Under the pieces are notes generated by a model. That model had not been told where the DNA came from, did no database searches, and worked only from the letters and a program-made list of their open reading frames with translations. Below, piece after piece: positions 36,020 to 46,765 of a stretch of DNA of 64,000 nt (its first letter is position 1; each line of letters begins with the position of its first letter). The position numbers and the translations under genes are program-made. This DNA is from Flavobacterium sp. YJ01 (GTDB lineage Bacteria > Bacteroidota > Bacteroidia > Flavobacteriales > Flavobacteriaceae): NCBI RefSeq assembly GCF_029320955.1, contig NZ_CP119757.1, positions 4,216,001 through 4,280,000 on the forward strand, given 5' to 3'.

Positions 36020-39000
36020 TTGAAGAATTTTGTTTTATATCTATTCTTGCTGCTGGGTTTAAGTCCGGTTACATATTCGCAGGATTATCCTGTAAAATTT
36101 CTAGATATATCAGATGGTTTGTCTAACAATTCCATCATTACTATTTATCAGGATAACGAAGGTTTTATGTGGTTTGGAACTTACGATGGTTTAAACCGAT
36201 ATGACGGATATAATTTTAAAGTCTTCCGAAATCGAATCAACGATCCAAAATCATTGTCCTTTAATACAATTTATAATGTTGAGGGAGATTCTAAGAATAA
36301 TATTTGGGTGGGAGGAACTAACGGAATCTGTGTTTACGATAAGAAAAAAGCAATATTTCACCCGGTTCGTTATAGGAAATCAGATAAAAAAACAGAATTA
36401 CTTCAGGGCATTATACATCAAATGCGCTCTGTTTCTGATAAACTTGTTTTAGTAGCTTCGCAAAAATTAGGATTATTAGCTTTTCAAAATGGCTCTTTCG
36501 TAGGAAATCAAGTTCCGTTAAAAGCATTAGAAAATAAAATCAATATTAATAATTATGATGCTGTTGCCATTCAAGAAAACAAGGAAAAATCTGGATGCTG
36601 GATTTATGTTCGAAATGTTGGAGTCTGTGGTTATGATTATAGAACTAAAGATTTAAAAATAGTTTTCCCACTTTCTATAGAAGTAAAAGCAATGAAATTG
36701 GCAACTGACGGAAATCTTTTATTAGGAACAGATGAAGGTCTTTTTCTTTTAAATACCAAAACGGGTTCCGTTTCAGATAATTATTTTTCGAATAAATGCA
36801 GCGTAACCGATGTTTTAATAGACAGAAAAGGAAAAACTTGGATTACAACTGATGGATGCGGGATTTTTTACATAGATCAAAAAAGTAAAAAGCTTCTTTT
36901 TTATAACGAACAGCTGGCAAAAAGCAATTCAGTTTGGAGTCTTTACGAAGATAAATCAGGTAATAAATGGTTTGGTTCGCTTCGTGGCGGAATCAGTATG
37001 TTAAGTGATACGCCAAAGTATTTTAAAAGCATTAGATACAATTCAAAAGAACCTGCGGATAATTTTATTTTATCATTTTGTGAAGATGAAAAAAAGAATC
37101 TTTTGGTAGGTACAGATGGAGCAGGATTAAAATATTGGAACAGAGCAAATAACACTTATTCGAATTACGGAATTTCGCTTTCAAGCAGTTTTATAACCGG
37201 AATAGTCCATGATGACAATAATGATATCTGGGTTTCTACTTGGGCAGGAGGCATTAATCGCATAGACAAAAAAACAAATAGCGTCAAGAATTATTCTTGT
37301 TATAATCCTTTTACAAAGCAGATTGAAAAAAATATCTGGTTTGTGTTTAAAGATTCAAAATCAAATATTTGGGCAAGCGCAACAAACGAAGGTTCGTTAT
37401 ATTTTTTAGATAGAAAAACAGACAGTTTTGTGCTTTTTGATAAAAGTATTGAAAATCTGCAATGCATGTTTGAAACTTCAGACGGAAAATTGTGGGCAGG
37501 AAATTACACTTCGCTTTTATCTATTGAAAAAAATACTAGAAAAATAACCAAGAAAGCCATCGGAAATCCAATTCGATGCATTTACGAAGATAAAGACAAG
37601 AATCTCTGGATTGGAACACAAGAAGGAGGTTTATTATTGTTTGATCGAAAAACGAACACTTTTAAAAGATTAACAATAAATGATGGTTTGCCGTCAAATA
37701 CTATTTTAAGATTACTCGAAGATAAATACGGAAATTTATGGATGAGTACGTACAACGGAATTTGTCGTTACGATAAAAAAAGCAAAACATTCCGCAATTT
37801 CTCTATAAACGACGGACTTCAGAGCAATCAGTTTAGTTTTAATGCCGGAATAAAACTTTCTTCGGGAGAGTTTCTTTTTGGAGGAATTAACGGTTTTAAT
37901 ATTTTTTATCCAGAAGCAATAAAAGGTTTCAATCAGAAGAATAATGTTTTATTGACCGATTTTTACGTCAACAATCAATTAATTGAAGAAAGTAAAGCCG
38001 AAGTTGATATTGATTCAGATAAAGTAAAAGATGTGAGTTTAGAATACGATCAAACTACATTATCTCTAGAATTTGTTGCACTTGATTATAATAACTCAGA
38101 CAAAATTAACTACGCTTATTTTTTAGAAGGCTGGGACGAACAATGGAATTACGTCGGACAAACCCGAAAAGCAAATTACTCGAGACTTCCAGAAGGAAAA
38201 TATACTTTTAAAGTAAAAACAACCAATTTTAAAGGCGGCTGGAATAAAGAAGTCAGTTTGGTTTCGATAACAGTTTTACCGCCTTGGTACAGAACTTGGT
38301 GGGCTTATACTCTTTATTTAGCAGCAATTGGCGGCATTTTATTTTTGTATTTAGATTACAATAAAAATAAAGAAAAACTAAAGTATAAAGTCAAAATTGC
38401 CGAACTGGAAAGCAAAAAAGAAAAAGAGATAGCCGAAAAACAGGCGTCAATGTTTACCTATATTTCGCATGAATTTAGAACACCGCTTTCGCTAATTATC
38501 AATCCATTAAAAAAAGCGGTTCAGAAAGAAATTGTCGAAAATGGTTCTTCTGGAAGCGATTTGGCAATTGCACACCGAAACGCCAGAAGACTTTTAAGTT
38601 TGGTAGATCAATTGCTGTTATTGCGAAAAGCTGAAAATGATGCCGATTCTTTACGATTGTCTCCAATTAATGTAAATAATCTTTCTAATGAAGTGTATCA
38701 ATGTTTTGTTAATCAGGCAAAAGAAAAACAGATTTCGTATAATTTAAATATTCCATCTAATGAAATCACTATTATTGGAGATTATGAAAAAGTAGAAATT
38801 TCGTTATTTAATTTAATGTCAAATGCTTTTAAATACACACCAATTGGAGGCGAAATCAATTTGACAATATCCGAAAATGAAAATGAAGTTTTTCTAGAAA
38901 TAACCGATAGCGGAGACGGAATTGATAAAAAAGATATTGAGGTTATTTTCGAAAAATTCAAACAGATTAATTCGAAAGTTTCTGTTGGAACAGGTTTCGG

Positions 39001-40045
39001 AATTGGACTTTATATTGTTAAATATTTTGTTGACAAACACAAAGGTTCTGTAACCTGCAGCAGCGAAACTGGTAAAGGCAGTACTTTTAAATTGGCCTTC
39101 TTAAAAGGAAGCAATCATTTTGAAAACGCTGAAATAACAAACGAAAAATCACAGAGAAGCCAATTATTTGACGAATTGATTCCAGACGAAATTGAAGAAC
39201 CAACAGTTGTCAATTTGGTTTCAGAAAGCGACTTTAAAAAGACAATGTTAACCGAAAAACGCACTGTTTTAATTATTGATGATAATGCAGAGATTCGAAC
39301 CTATTTAATTAAATTATTTTCGGCAAATTATATAGTTTATAGTGCAGAAAATGGAGAAGAAGGATTAGAATTGACCAAAAAACACATGCCAGATCTCGTT
39401 ATAAGTGATATTACGATGGAAGAAATGGACGGTTTAGAATTATGTCGAAAAATTAAAGAAGACAATGCTTTATCTCATATTCCAGTTATTTTATTGACAG
39501 CTTCTAAAAATCCTGAAACGCATTTGCAGGGAATCAATGAAGGTGCAGACGATTATATTACCAAACCTTTTGATGATGATATTCTAACGGCACGAGTAGA
39601 ATCTTTATTAAGAAATCGACATAATCTGCGCGCTTATTTCTTAGATAGCATTACGCTAAAAGAAAACACGCAGAAAGTTCCCGTAGAATATCAGCAGATG
39701 CTGAAAAAATGTATTGATATCGTTGAAGCTAACATTCATAAAAAAGATTTTACGATTCGAACTTTTGCTCTCGAAATGGGAATGAGCCACAGAACGCTTT
39801 ACACTAAAATCAAAATTATTTCTGGACAGACTTTAAATGCTTTTATTCGATCATTACGAATTCGAAGAGCTGCCATGTTAATGTTAACTGAAGAAATGAA
39901 TATTGCGCAAGCAAGTGCCGAAGTTGGTTTTGAAGATCCTAAATATTTCAGACAGCAGTTTGTAAAACTTTTTGGAATGACTCCATCAGAATATATTAAA
40001 AAGTATAAAAGTTCCTTCAATTCGGACTTAAATATCATCAAATAG
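36020..40045 (+). CDS. Hybrid two-component system sensor/regulator (HTCS)
   Basis: A 1341-residue single-chain sensor and DNA-binding regulator. Parts: signal sequence (1-20); periplasmic two-propeller sensor (about 25-680, repeated NIWVGGTNGI-, LWIGTQEGGL- and LWMSTYNGI-like strands); Y_Y_Y domain (about 690-755); transmembrane helix (about 760-780); HisKA with phospho-His at about 817 (SHEFRTPLS); HATPase (about 900-1030); receiver domain with phospho-Asp at about 1130 (VISDITMEEMDG); and a C-terminal AraC-type helix-turn-helix (about 1237-1330). Such proteins bind breakdown oligosaccharides and switch on the neighbouring glycan locus. The start is TTG at 36020, because the signal peptide begins there. 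It stands directly upstream of the GH30/GH2/GH97 locus. Confidence 0.95.
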   Translation: MKNFVLYLFLLLGLSPVTYSQDYPVKFLDISDGLSNNSIITIYQDNEGFMWFGTYDGLNRYDGYNFKVFRNRINDPKSLSFNTIYNVEGDSKNNIWVGGTNGICVYDKKKAIFHPVRYRKSDKKTELLQGIIHQMRSVSDKLVLVASQKLGLLAFQNGSFVGNQVPLKALENKININNYDAVAIQENKEKSGCWIYVRNVGVCGYDYRTKDLKIVFPLSIEVKAMKLATDGNLLLGTDEGLFLLNTKTGSVSDNYFSNKCSVTDVLIDRKGKTWITTDGCGIFYIDQKSKKLLFYNEQLAKSNSVWSLYEDKSGNKWFGSLRGGISMLSDTPKYFKSIRYNSKEPADNFILSFCEDEKKNLLVGTDGAGLKYWNRANNTYSNYGISLSSSFITGIVHDDNNDIWVSTWAGGINRIDKKTNSVKNYSCYNPFTKQIEKNIWFVFKDSKSNIWASATNEGSLYFLDRKTDSFVLFDKSIENLQCMFETSDGKLWAGNYTSLLSIEKNTRKITKKAIGNPIRCIYEDKDKNLWIGTQEGGLLLFDRKTNTFKRLTINDGLPSNTILRLLEDKYGNLWMSTYNGICRYDKKSKTFRNFSINDGLQSNQFSFNAGIKLSSGEFLFGGINGFNIFYPEAIKGFNQKNNVLLTDFYVNNQLIEESKAEVDIDSDKVKDVSLEYDQTTLSLEFVALDYNNSDKINYAYFLEGWDEQWNYVGQTRKANYSRLPEGKYTFKVKTTNFKGGWNKEVSLVSITVLPPWYRTWWAYTLYLAAIGGILFLYLDYNKNKEKLKYKVKIAELESKKEKEIAEKQASMFTYISHEFRTPLSLIINPLKKAVQKEIVENGSSGSDLAIAHRNARRLLSLVDQLLLLRKAENDADSLRLSPINVNNLSNEVYQCFVNQAKEKQISYNLNIPSNEITIIGDYEKVEISLFNLMSNAFKYTPIGGEINLTISENENEVFLEITDSGDGIDKKDIEVIFEKFKQINSKVSVGTGFGIGLYIVKYFVDKHKGSVTCSSETGKGSTFKLAFLKGSNHFENAEITNEKSQRSQLFDELIPDEIEEPTVVNLVSESDFKKTMLTEKRTVLIIDDNAEIRTYLIKLFSANYIVYSAENGEEGLELTKKHMPDLVISDITMEEMDGLELCRKIKEDNALSHIPVILLTASKNPETHLQGINEGADDYITKPFDDDILTARVESLLRNRHNLRAYFLDSITLKENTQKVPVEYQQMLKKCIDIVEANIHKKDFTIRTFALEMGMSHRTLYTKIKIISGQTLNAFIRSLRIRRAAMLMLTEEMNIAQASAEVGFEDPKYFRQQFVKLFGMTPSEYIKKYKSSFNSDLNIIK

Positions 40046-40674
40046 CAAAATCACCATTATTTTTTGTTGCATTTTTTCTTTGAATTTTGACTAAACGATT
40101 AAAATCTTCTACAACTTTTAATCGTTTAGGTTGAAAAAATACTGTTTTTTCAATAATTGCAAATAATGCAAAAATCCATAGCTATTTTTAAATACTCAGT
40201 AAAAAATATTTCGAAATTATGGTTAATTACAATTTTGACCTCCTTTTTTTTCGAATTTACCCCTCCTTATAAGTGTGAATTAAACATTTCTTTGCACTTA
40301 TAGCAATCGGTTATTATACAATTGCTGTTAGTCATAAGTGTTAGTTTCAAGATAAAGTTTTATCTCTTTTTAAAGAGCTGAGCACTCTTTAAAATTCTAA
40401 AAGTAGTGGTTGGTTACATTACTTTTTGAACCCGCGGCTTAGAAGTAAGCTGCGGGTTAATTTAAAAACACTTATTAATAGATAGAAATAAAAAAAGAAA
40501 AAAATAGTAAAACAATTAACCAAACTCAATTCAATATGAAAGTAACCACATAATTAATTGCAACTGTTTTCCGCATAAGGAAAAACAGAAAAACCAATCT
40601 CGACTTAAACCTGCGAGAATAAAAACTTTCGCTTTAGAAAGAAAACTAACTAACTAAACCTTAAAACTTAAGAA
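40046..40674 (+). promoter_or_regulatory. Long structured leader/control region of the glycan locus
   Basis: This 629-base gap holds four notable elements. ATAAGTGT occurs at 40269-40276 and again at 40334-40341, and its complement CACTTATA at 40295-40302 forms an 8-bp inverted repeat with the first copy (TATAAGTG). A perfect 10-bp hairpin lies at 40368-40377/40385-40394. A 13-bp GC-rich hairpin with a 4-base loop and one wobble lies at 40429-40441/40446-40458. The repeats are candidates for binding by the upstream HTCS, and the hairpins would lie in the untranslated leader of the glycan-binding protein mRNA. Confidence 0.5.
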
Positions 40675-42072
40675 ATGAAAAAAAATGTATTTTTATTTTT
40701 TCTTGCTCTTTTTGGCATTCTTTTTACCGGCTGCCAAAATAACGAATCAGGATTTCCAAGTTCTGATAACCCTACGGTGGTAGTTTCGACAAAAGAAATT
40801 TACGGAGCACCAAGTAGAAAATTTGAAATCAAAGCAGCCCTTGCCGATGATTTAGGATTAAAAAGTGTAGAGATTCAAATTCCAGAATTATCATTAGATA
40901 AAACAATCAGTTTTGCTACAAATCCTCTTTTAGAATCGTATGATCTTAGTTACTTTTTTGAGGTCCCAGCTGGAAGAGGAACATCAGAAACATTCAAAAT
41001 AAAATTAATCATTACAGACGTTTCTGGTAATGTCGTAAACGAAGAAATCAATTTACGTCTTGATGGCGAGTTTGCTGCGCCGAGTATTTCTATGATTACT
41101 CCAAAAGAAGGCGCCGTTATTTTATTGTCCACAAGCAATAAAATGCCAGTAAATTTTGTGGTAAATGACGATTCAGGAATCGATTATATTCAGATAAAAT
41201 GTACCGAACTTGGTATTGATGAGACTGTGCAATTGGTTGGATCTCCACAATCTTATACGTTCAATAAAACCTATACTTTACCAGTTACGGCAGCAAATTA
41301 TGTCTTAACGATTACGGCTAAAGATAAATTTGCGATTCCAAATACTGGATCCTTAAACATCAATATTGTGGCAACAAATGAATATCCAGCAATTTATTTA
41401 TGCGATCAGCCAAAAGGAACTAATTTGACGACAGATGCAGTGGGTGTTCCGATGTATTTCCACGAAAAAACTGGACAAGATTTCGAATTTAAATATTATG
41501 CTGACAAAGACAATAAAGAAATTTACTTCTTAGGTCAAGAATCAGATTTTGCGCCGCATTGTTTTGGTTTAAATGCTTCAGGAGAATTGGTTGATGATGT
41601 GGCTTCAACAGCGATTATTTTACCAACAAAGGGCTATTATAAAATTAAAGTAAATCCGAATACTTTAAAATATACTGCCGAAAAATATACGCCTTCAAGC
41701 AAAGTTTGGGCAGATGTTGCAAACGGTTTATGGCATGATGTTGAGGCGCAGAGAAAACCTTTTGTTAGTGTTTGCGGTGGCGGAATTCAAGGAGCAACTT
41801 GGGACACTTGGGATGCGTGGATGCAAAAAGGTTTACACTTAGCCAATAATGCTGCAAATCCTTATCAGTTGGTTGGAGAATATACTTTGACAGGTACTAT
41901 GGAAGCTACTTTTACAGGTCAATGGTGGAGTCCATCATGGAGATTGATCAAAAACGGAATTGCGACAATGTCTCCAGGAGAAAATGGCAATGCAAAATAT
42001 CCAGCGGCTCCAGGCGTATACAAAGTGGTTTTAGACACCGAATTAGAAAGAGTGTTTATAACAAAAAAATAG
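40675..42072 (+). CDS. Surface glycan-binding lipoprotein (SusE/SusF-like, putative)
   Basis: A 465-residue lipoprotein (LFTGC, Cys20). The N-terminal half has two Ig-like beta-sandwich repeats (about 30-130 and 135-235; NPTVVVSTKEIYG and ISMITPKEGAVI). The C-terminal half (about 240-465) is rich in Trp and Tyr (VWADVANGLWHDVEAQ, WDTWDAWMQKGL, TGQWWSPSWR), as expected for a carbohydrate-binding face. It sits at the head of the susCD operon, in the position usually held by SusE/F or SGBP genes (usually downstream of susD, so the order here is inverted). Glycan specificity cannot be told. Confidence 0.75.
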   Translation: MKKNVFLFFLALFGILFTGCQNNESGFPSSDNPTVVVSTKEIYGAPSRKFEIKAALADDLGLKSVEIQIPELSLDKTISFATNPLLESYDLSYFFEVPAGRGTSETFKIKLIITDVSGNVVNEEINLRLDGEFAAPSISMITPKEGAVILLSTSNKMPVNFVVNDDSGIDYIQIKCTELGIDETVQLVGSPQSYTFNKTYTLPVTAANYVLTITAKDKFAIPNTGSLNINIVATNEYPAIYLCDQPKGTNLTTDAVGVPMYFHEKTGQDFEFKYYADKDNKEIYFLGQESDFAPHCFGLNASGELVDDVASTAIILPTKGYYKIKVNPNTLKYTAEKYTPSSKVWADVANGLWHDVEAQRKPFVSVCGGGIQGATWDTWDAWMQKGLHLANNAANPYQLVGEYTLTGTMEATFTGQWWSPSWRLIKNGIATMSPGENGNAKYPAAPGVYKVVLDTELERVFITKK

Positions 42073-42118
42073 TTAGTTACAACCTTATTGTAGCAATTAA
42101 CAAATAAAACAGCTTAAT

Positions 42119-45100
42119 ATGAAATTTAAATATATAGGATTTTTTATTGCCCTTTTGTGTACTGCTGTATCCTTTGGACAAATAAAAATAAAAGGAACTG
42201 TAAAGGATAAAGCCAATGTGCCGATTCCGGGAGTAAATGTATTGGTAAAAGGAACTTCAACTTCAGCAGCAACTGATTTTGATGGTAATTATGTGCTTAA
42301 TGTACCAAATAAAAATGCACAGCTTGAATTTACTTTTGTTGGTTTTACAACCAAAGTAGAGTCAATTGGAGATAAAACAGAAATTAATGTTGTGCTTGAA
42401 GAATCTAGCCAGGCATTAGATGAGATAGTTGTAGTAGGTTATGCGGCTGTAAAAAAGAGCGATGTAACGAGTTCAATTTCTTCTGTAAAAGGAAAAGAAT
42501 TACAGACTATGACTGTTGGTAATGTTACAGAATCATTACAGGGGAAAGTTTCCGGTGTCCAAGTTACGGGGGCTGGAGGACCGGGAGCTCAACCTAGAGT
42601 TTTAATTCGTGGTATTTCGACTTTAAACTTAAATACAGATCCGCTTTACGTTGTAGACGGAATCCCGATGGGAACGAGCATCAATTTCTTGAGTAATAAT
42701 GAAATTGAATCTATGGAGGTTCTGAAAGATGCTTCTGCAAGTGCGATTTATGGTTCTCGAGCTTCAAACGGGGTTATTTTGATTACTACGAAAAAAGGAA
42801 AAGTGGGTAAAACAAGATTCAATTTTGATTTGAGTTCGGGTATGCAGATGATGAATAATCCGTACAATATGGCTGATGCAGAAACTTACGCTAGAATCAT
42901 GAATACGGCTAACAACAATTCTGGTTATGCTGATTATCTGCCAAATCCTTCTCAATACAGAGGGAAAACAACAGATTGGTGGAAAGCAGGAATTAGAAAA
43001 GCTTCTCCCGTAACGAATGCTTCTTTTGGTGTAGCAGGCGGTTCAGATAAACATACTTATGCCATTAGTTTAAACTATTATAATGCAGAATCAATTTATG
43101 AAGTTGGCGGATGGGAAAGAGTGACGATGAGAATTGCCAATGATTTCAAATTTTCGGATAAATTCTCAGCAGGAATCACTTTAAATCCACGTTACGAGAC
43201 TTGGGGTTCACCTAACAATTGGGCAGATTTTGATAAAATTGATCCCATTACACCAATTTACAAACCAGCTGATCAATTAACAGGATTAGAAAACGAATAC
43301 AGTATTTATGCACGTTCTCCTTCTTATGTTTGGAATCCTGTTGCAGCTGTAAAAAGATACGATGATTTTACGAATCAGTACAATTTAAATACAAATGGAT
43401 ATTTACAATACGAACCAATAAAAGGTTTAGTAATTCGTACACAGGCATCTATTGAAGTTGGTGATAAAACACAAAGTATTTTCAGACCAGATTTTATAAT
43501 TGATGCAGCGCACGAAAAAGCAGAAATTAATAGTGTTGAAAGAAGAAACACTACAAATGCAGACTGGACTTGGCAAACAACAGCAACTTATAGCAGAACT
43601 TTTGCCGAAAAACACAACGCTTCTTTTATGATTGGTAGCACTATGGAGGAATACAATGCCAATGATGTTTGGGGTTATGGCGAAGGAGTTCCTAATAATT
43701 CTGACTTAATGAGAGAAGTGAGCGCTGCTACAAAAAATCGTAATAGCAGTGGTACTAGCTGGTCAAGTTCATTGATGTCTTATATTTCGCGTCTTTCTTA
43801 TAACTACGACGGAAAGTACTATTTTACAGGAACGTTTAGACGTGATGGTTCTTCTAAATTTATGGCAAACAATAAATGGGCAAATTTCCCATCGGCCTCT
43901 GCTTCATGGAGAGTTTTAAATGAAGGATTTATGGAATCTGCAAAAGATGTTTTAAGCGATCTTAGATTTAGAGCAGGTTGGGGTAAAGTAGGTAATCAAG
44001 GTTTGCCTGATGCGGTTTATCAATCAAATATCGGACAAGGATATTATGTGATTGATGGTCAGGTGGTAGATACTTCTTATCCATCGACTATGGCAAATAA
44101 GGATATTAAATGGGAAACTGTAGAAGATATGAGTTTTGGTATCGATTATGGATTTTGGAAAAACAAATTGTCTGGATCTATAGAATATTACCAAAAGAAA
44201 ACAAAAGATATGTTGTTCTTAAAACAATTTCCAACTTATAGCGGATTTCCTGGATATTCAACTATGTGGACAAATGTGGGTTCGATGAAATCAAGCGGTA
44301 TCGATTTATTGATTTCATTCAAAGATAAAAAAGGTGATTTCTCTTATGGTGCAGATTTAACTTTTACAACTGTCGATGTAGAAATGATTTCATTATCTGC
44401 TGACGGAGAAAGATTATACGGTTCAAGCAATAGAACCTTAACGGTTAAAGGTGATGAACCTGGATATTTTTACGGTTATGTTGCTGATGGTTTGTTCCAA
44501 AACCAAACAGAGTTAAATTCTCATACAGATGAACACGGAACTAAATTACAGCCTTATGCACAAGTAGGTGATGTTCGTTTTAAAGATATAAATGGCGACG
44601 GAAAAATAGATGACAAAGACAGAACTAAAATTGGTTCTCCTTGGGCAGACTACAATATTGGTTTGAACTTAAACTTTGCTTACAAAAACTTTGACATAGT
44701 AGCGAATTTTTATTCAAGTATTGGAAATGAAATCGTTAATCAGAATATTTCAGATTTATATAATGGTGCAAGTTTGACCAACAAGGTAAGTGGATTGGAA
44801 CAAATGGCTTGGCATGGCGAAGGAACTTCAAACTATATTCCGAGATTATCAAAAGATGATAACAATGAGAACTTTACAAAATTCTCTTCTTTGTATGTAG
44901 AAGATGGATCTTTCGTTAGAATGAAAAACCTTCAAATTGGTTATTCCTTCTACAATAAATTTGGTTTAGATAAATTAAGATTATCACTATCAGGACAAAA
45001 TTTATGGACATGGACAAACTATTCAGGAGTAGAACCTGAAGTTGGGGCAGGAGATCCAAATAATGGAGACAGAGTAAAAGGATCAGGTTTTGGAGGATGG

Positions 45101-45151
45101 AATTATCCAGTACAGCCAACAATTCTGATGGGACTTAATGTTGCATTTTAA
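42119..45151 (+). CDS. SusC/RagA TonB-linked outer membrane protein
   Basis: A 1010-residue TonB-dependent glycan importer: signal peptide (1-20), carboxypeptidase-regulatory-like domain (about 22-100; IKGTVKDKANVPIPGVNV), the DEIVVVGYAAVKKSDVTSS segment (about 100-118), plug (about 120-235, with YVVDGIPMGTS and SRASNGVILITTKKG), then the barrel. It has no STN domain, consistent with control by the HTCS rather than an ECF/FecR pair. It is followed 11 bases later by the SusD partner. It imports oligosaccharides made at the surface by the GH30 enzymes. Confidence 0.95.
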   Translation: MKFKYIGFFIALLCTAVSFGQIKIKGTVKDKANVPIPGVNVLVKGTSTSAATDFDGNYVLNVPNKNAQLEFTFVGFTTKVESIGDKTEINVVLEESSQALDEIVVVGYAAVKKSDVTSSISSVKGKELQTMTVGNVTESLQGKVSGVQVTGAGGPGAQPRVLIRGISTLNLNTDPLYVVDGIPMGTSINFLSNNEIESMEVLKDASASAIYGSRASNGVILITTKKGKVGKTRFNFDLSSGMQMMNNPYNMADAETYARIMNTANNNSGYADYLPNPSQYRGKTTDWWKAGIRKASPVTNASFGVAGGSDKHTYAISLNYYNAESIYEVGGWERVTMRIANDFKFSDKFSAGITLNPRYETWGSPNNWADFDKIDPITPIYKPADQLTGLENEYSIYARSPSYVWNPVAAVKRYDDFTNQYNLNTNGYLQYEPIKGLVIRTQASIEVGDKTQSIFRPDFIIDAAHEKAEINSVERRNTTNADWTWQTTATYSRTFAEKHNASFMIGSTMEEYNANDVWGYGEGVPNNSDLMREVSAATKNRNSSGTSWSSSLMSYISRLSYNYDGKYYFTGTFRRDGSSKFMANNKWANFPSASASWRVLNEGFMESAKDVLSDLRFRAGWGKVGNQGLPDAVYQSNIGQGYYVIDGQVVDTSYPSTMANKDIKWETVEDMSFGIDYGFWKNKLSGSIEYYQKKTKDMLFLKQFPTYSGFPGYSTMWTNVGSMKSSGIDLLISFKDKKGDFSYGADLTFTTVDVEMISLSADGERLYGSSNRTLTVKGDEPGYFYGYVADGLFQNQTELNSHTDEHGTKLQPYAQVGDVRFKDINGDGKIDDKDRTKIGSPWADYNIGLNLNFAYKNFDIVANFYSSIGNEIVNQNISDLYNGASLTNKVSGLEQMAWHGEGTSNYIPRLSKDDNNENFTKFSSLYVEDGSFVRMKNLQIGYSFYNKFGLDKLRLSLSGQNLWTWTNYSGVEPEVGAGDPNNGDRVKGSGFGGWNYPVQPTILMGLNVAF

Positions 45152-45162
45152 TCAAAACGATC

Positions 45163-46764
45163 ATGAAAAAAATAATAGTATCAATAATAGCTTTTTCTCT
45201 ATTTTCGGCATCTTGCAGTGATTTTATAGAAAAAGACCAAAGAGGAACTCAGACTTTAGAAAATTATTTTCAAACAGTACAAGAATGCGAGAATTATACC
45301 AATGAATTAACGCAACGTTTACTGTTAGCAAAAGAATGGTGGGTATTAACTGCTCCTAGAGTAACCAACGAAATGGCAACAGATGATGCCTGGATGGGAA
45401 ATACCGGTCAAGATAATAGTGCACATAGACCTTGTTCGCAGTATATTATTACTCCTGATAATATGGGAGATATGAACGGTATCTACACAGCACATTTTTA
45501 CACGATTCAATCTGCAAATGTTGGTCTAGAAAGAATGGCACTTTCTCCGCTTACAGATGCCCAAAAAAATCAATATATGGGCGAATCTTTATTTGTCCGT
45601 GCATATTGCTATTATGAATTGGTAAATCTTTTTGGAGGAGTTCCGGTTTATACAAAATCTTTAGGAACTGGCGATTTAACGTTATCACGTAATACAGCAG
45701 CAGAAGTATATACTCAAATAGAAACCGATCTTAAAGAGGCAGCGGCAAAACTAGAAAGCGCTCCTGTAGCAAGAAATGGTAGAATTAACAAATGGGCGGC
45801 TTATGCTTTACTGGCTCGTGTGTCATTGTTCCAAGAAAAATGGGCAGAAGCAAAAACATATTCTAACAAAGTAATTACAGAAGGTCCTTTTCAGTTAGAA
45901 GCTGATTTCTTAAATATCTGGAATGTTAACAATCATAACGGAATTGAATCTATTTTAGAAGCGCAATCCTCTTCTGTTCAGGATAGAAACTTAGGTGCAG
46001 CGTTGCCAACTTTATCTGGAGCAAGAGGAGAAGACAAAAAGAATTTTCCAAGTAATGATGCAGCCGATGTTTTGGATGGTTGGGGATGGTGTATGCCGAC
46101 AAGTGATTTAGAAAATGCTTATTTGTCTGAAAATGATGTTATCCGCCGCAGAAGCACCATTACAAAATGGGGAGAAGCAGCTTACGGAGATGAGGTTTTA
46201 AATCCGACACATAAATTCAGTTTAAACGATAATAAATCTGGACGTATCTGCCGTAAATATTATATCCCGATTGCGACACGTCGTGCATTAGATAAAAAAG
46301 ACGGTCACTTGCCATTAAACATTCCGTTGATTCGTTTGGCAGAAATGTATTTAACTAGAGCTGAAGCAAATTATCATACAGGCGGTGATGCTTTAGCAGA
46401 TATTAATATCATCAGAGCACGTGTAAAATTAGATCCGAAAACAGGAATTTCTGGACCAACCCTTTTAAGACAGATTTACAAAGAACGTCGTTTAGAATTG
46501 GCTTTTGAAGGATTGCGTTTATTTGATATTCGCCGAGAAAAAGATCCAACAACTGGAAGACCGGTGATCGAATCTTTGATGGGACCAAACGGAACTTTTG
46601 TACAATACAACTTGAGTTCTACAGATCCTTACGAAACCACAAACTTGAGAGAATCTCAGGATAAAGGAATCAATTTTAATCCTGCAAAAAACTTATTGTG
46701 GCCAATTCCACAATTAGAAATCGATTTGAGCGGTGGTGTAATTAAACAAAATCCTGGATACTAA
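45163..46764 (+). CDS. RagB/SusD family outer membrane lipoprotein
   Basis: A 533-residue lipoprotein (ASCSDF, Cys18) of the canonical SusD/RagB family with TPR-like helices. Family markers are YTAHFYTIQSANVGLERM, FVRAYCYYELVNLFGGVPV, RINKWAAYALLARV, LIRLAEMYLTRAEANY and IYKERRLELAFEGLRLFDIRR near the C-terminus. It is the glycan-binding lid over the adjacent SusC barrel. Translation is probably coupled to the GH30 gene that begins one base after its stop. Confidence 0.95.
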   Translation: MKKIIVSIIAFSLFSASCSDFIEKDQRGTQTLENYFQTVQECENYTNELTQRLLLAKEWWVLTAPRVTNEMATDDAWMGNTGQDNSAHRPCSQYIITPDNMGDMNGIYTAHFYTIQSANVGLERMALSPLTDAQKNQYMGESLFVRAYCYYELVNLFGGVPVYTKSLGTGDLTLSRNTAAEVYTQIETDLKEAAAKLESAPVARNGRINKWAAYALLARVSLFQEKWAEAKTYSNKVITEGPFQLEADFLNIWNVNNHNGIESILEAQSSSVQDRNLGAALPTLSGARGEDKKNFPSNDAADVLDGWGWCMPTSDLENAYLSENDVIRRRSTITKWGEAAYGDEVLNPTHKFSLNDNKSGRICRKYYIPIATRRALDKKDGHLPLNIPLIRLAEMYLTRAEANYHTGGDALADINIIRARVKLDPKTGISGPTLLRQIYKERRLELAFEGLRLFDIRREKDPTTGRPVIESLMGPNGTFVQYNLSSTDPYETTNLRESQDKGINFNPAKNLLWPIPQLEIDLSGGVIKQNPGY

Positions 46765-46765
46765 G

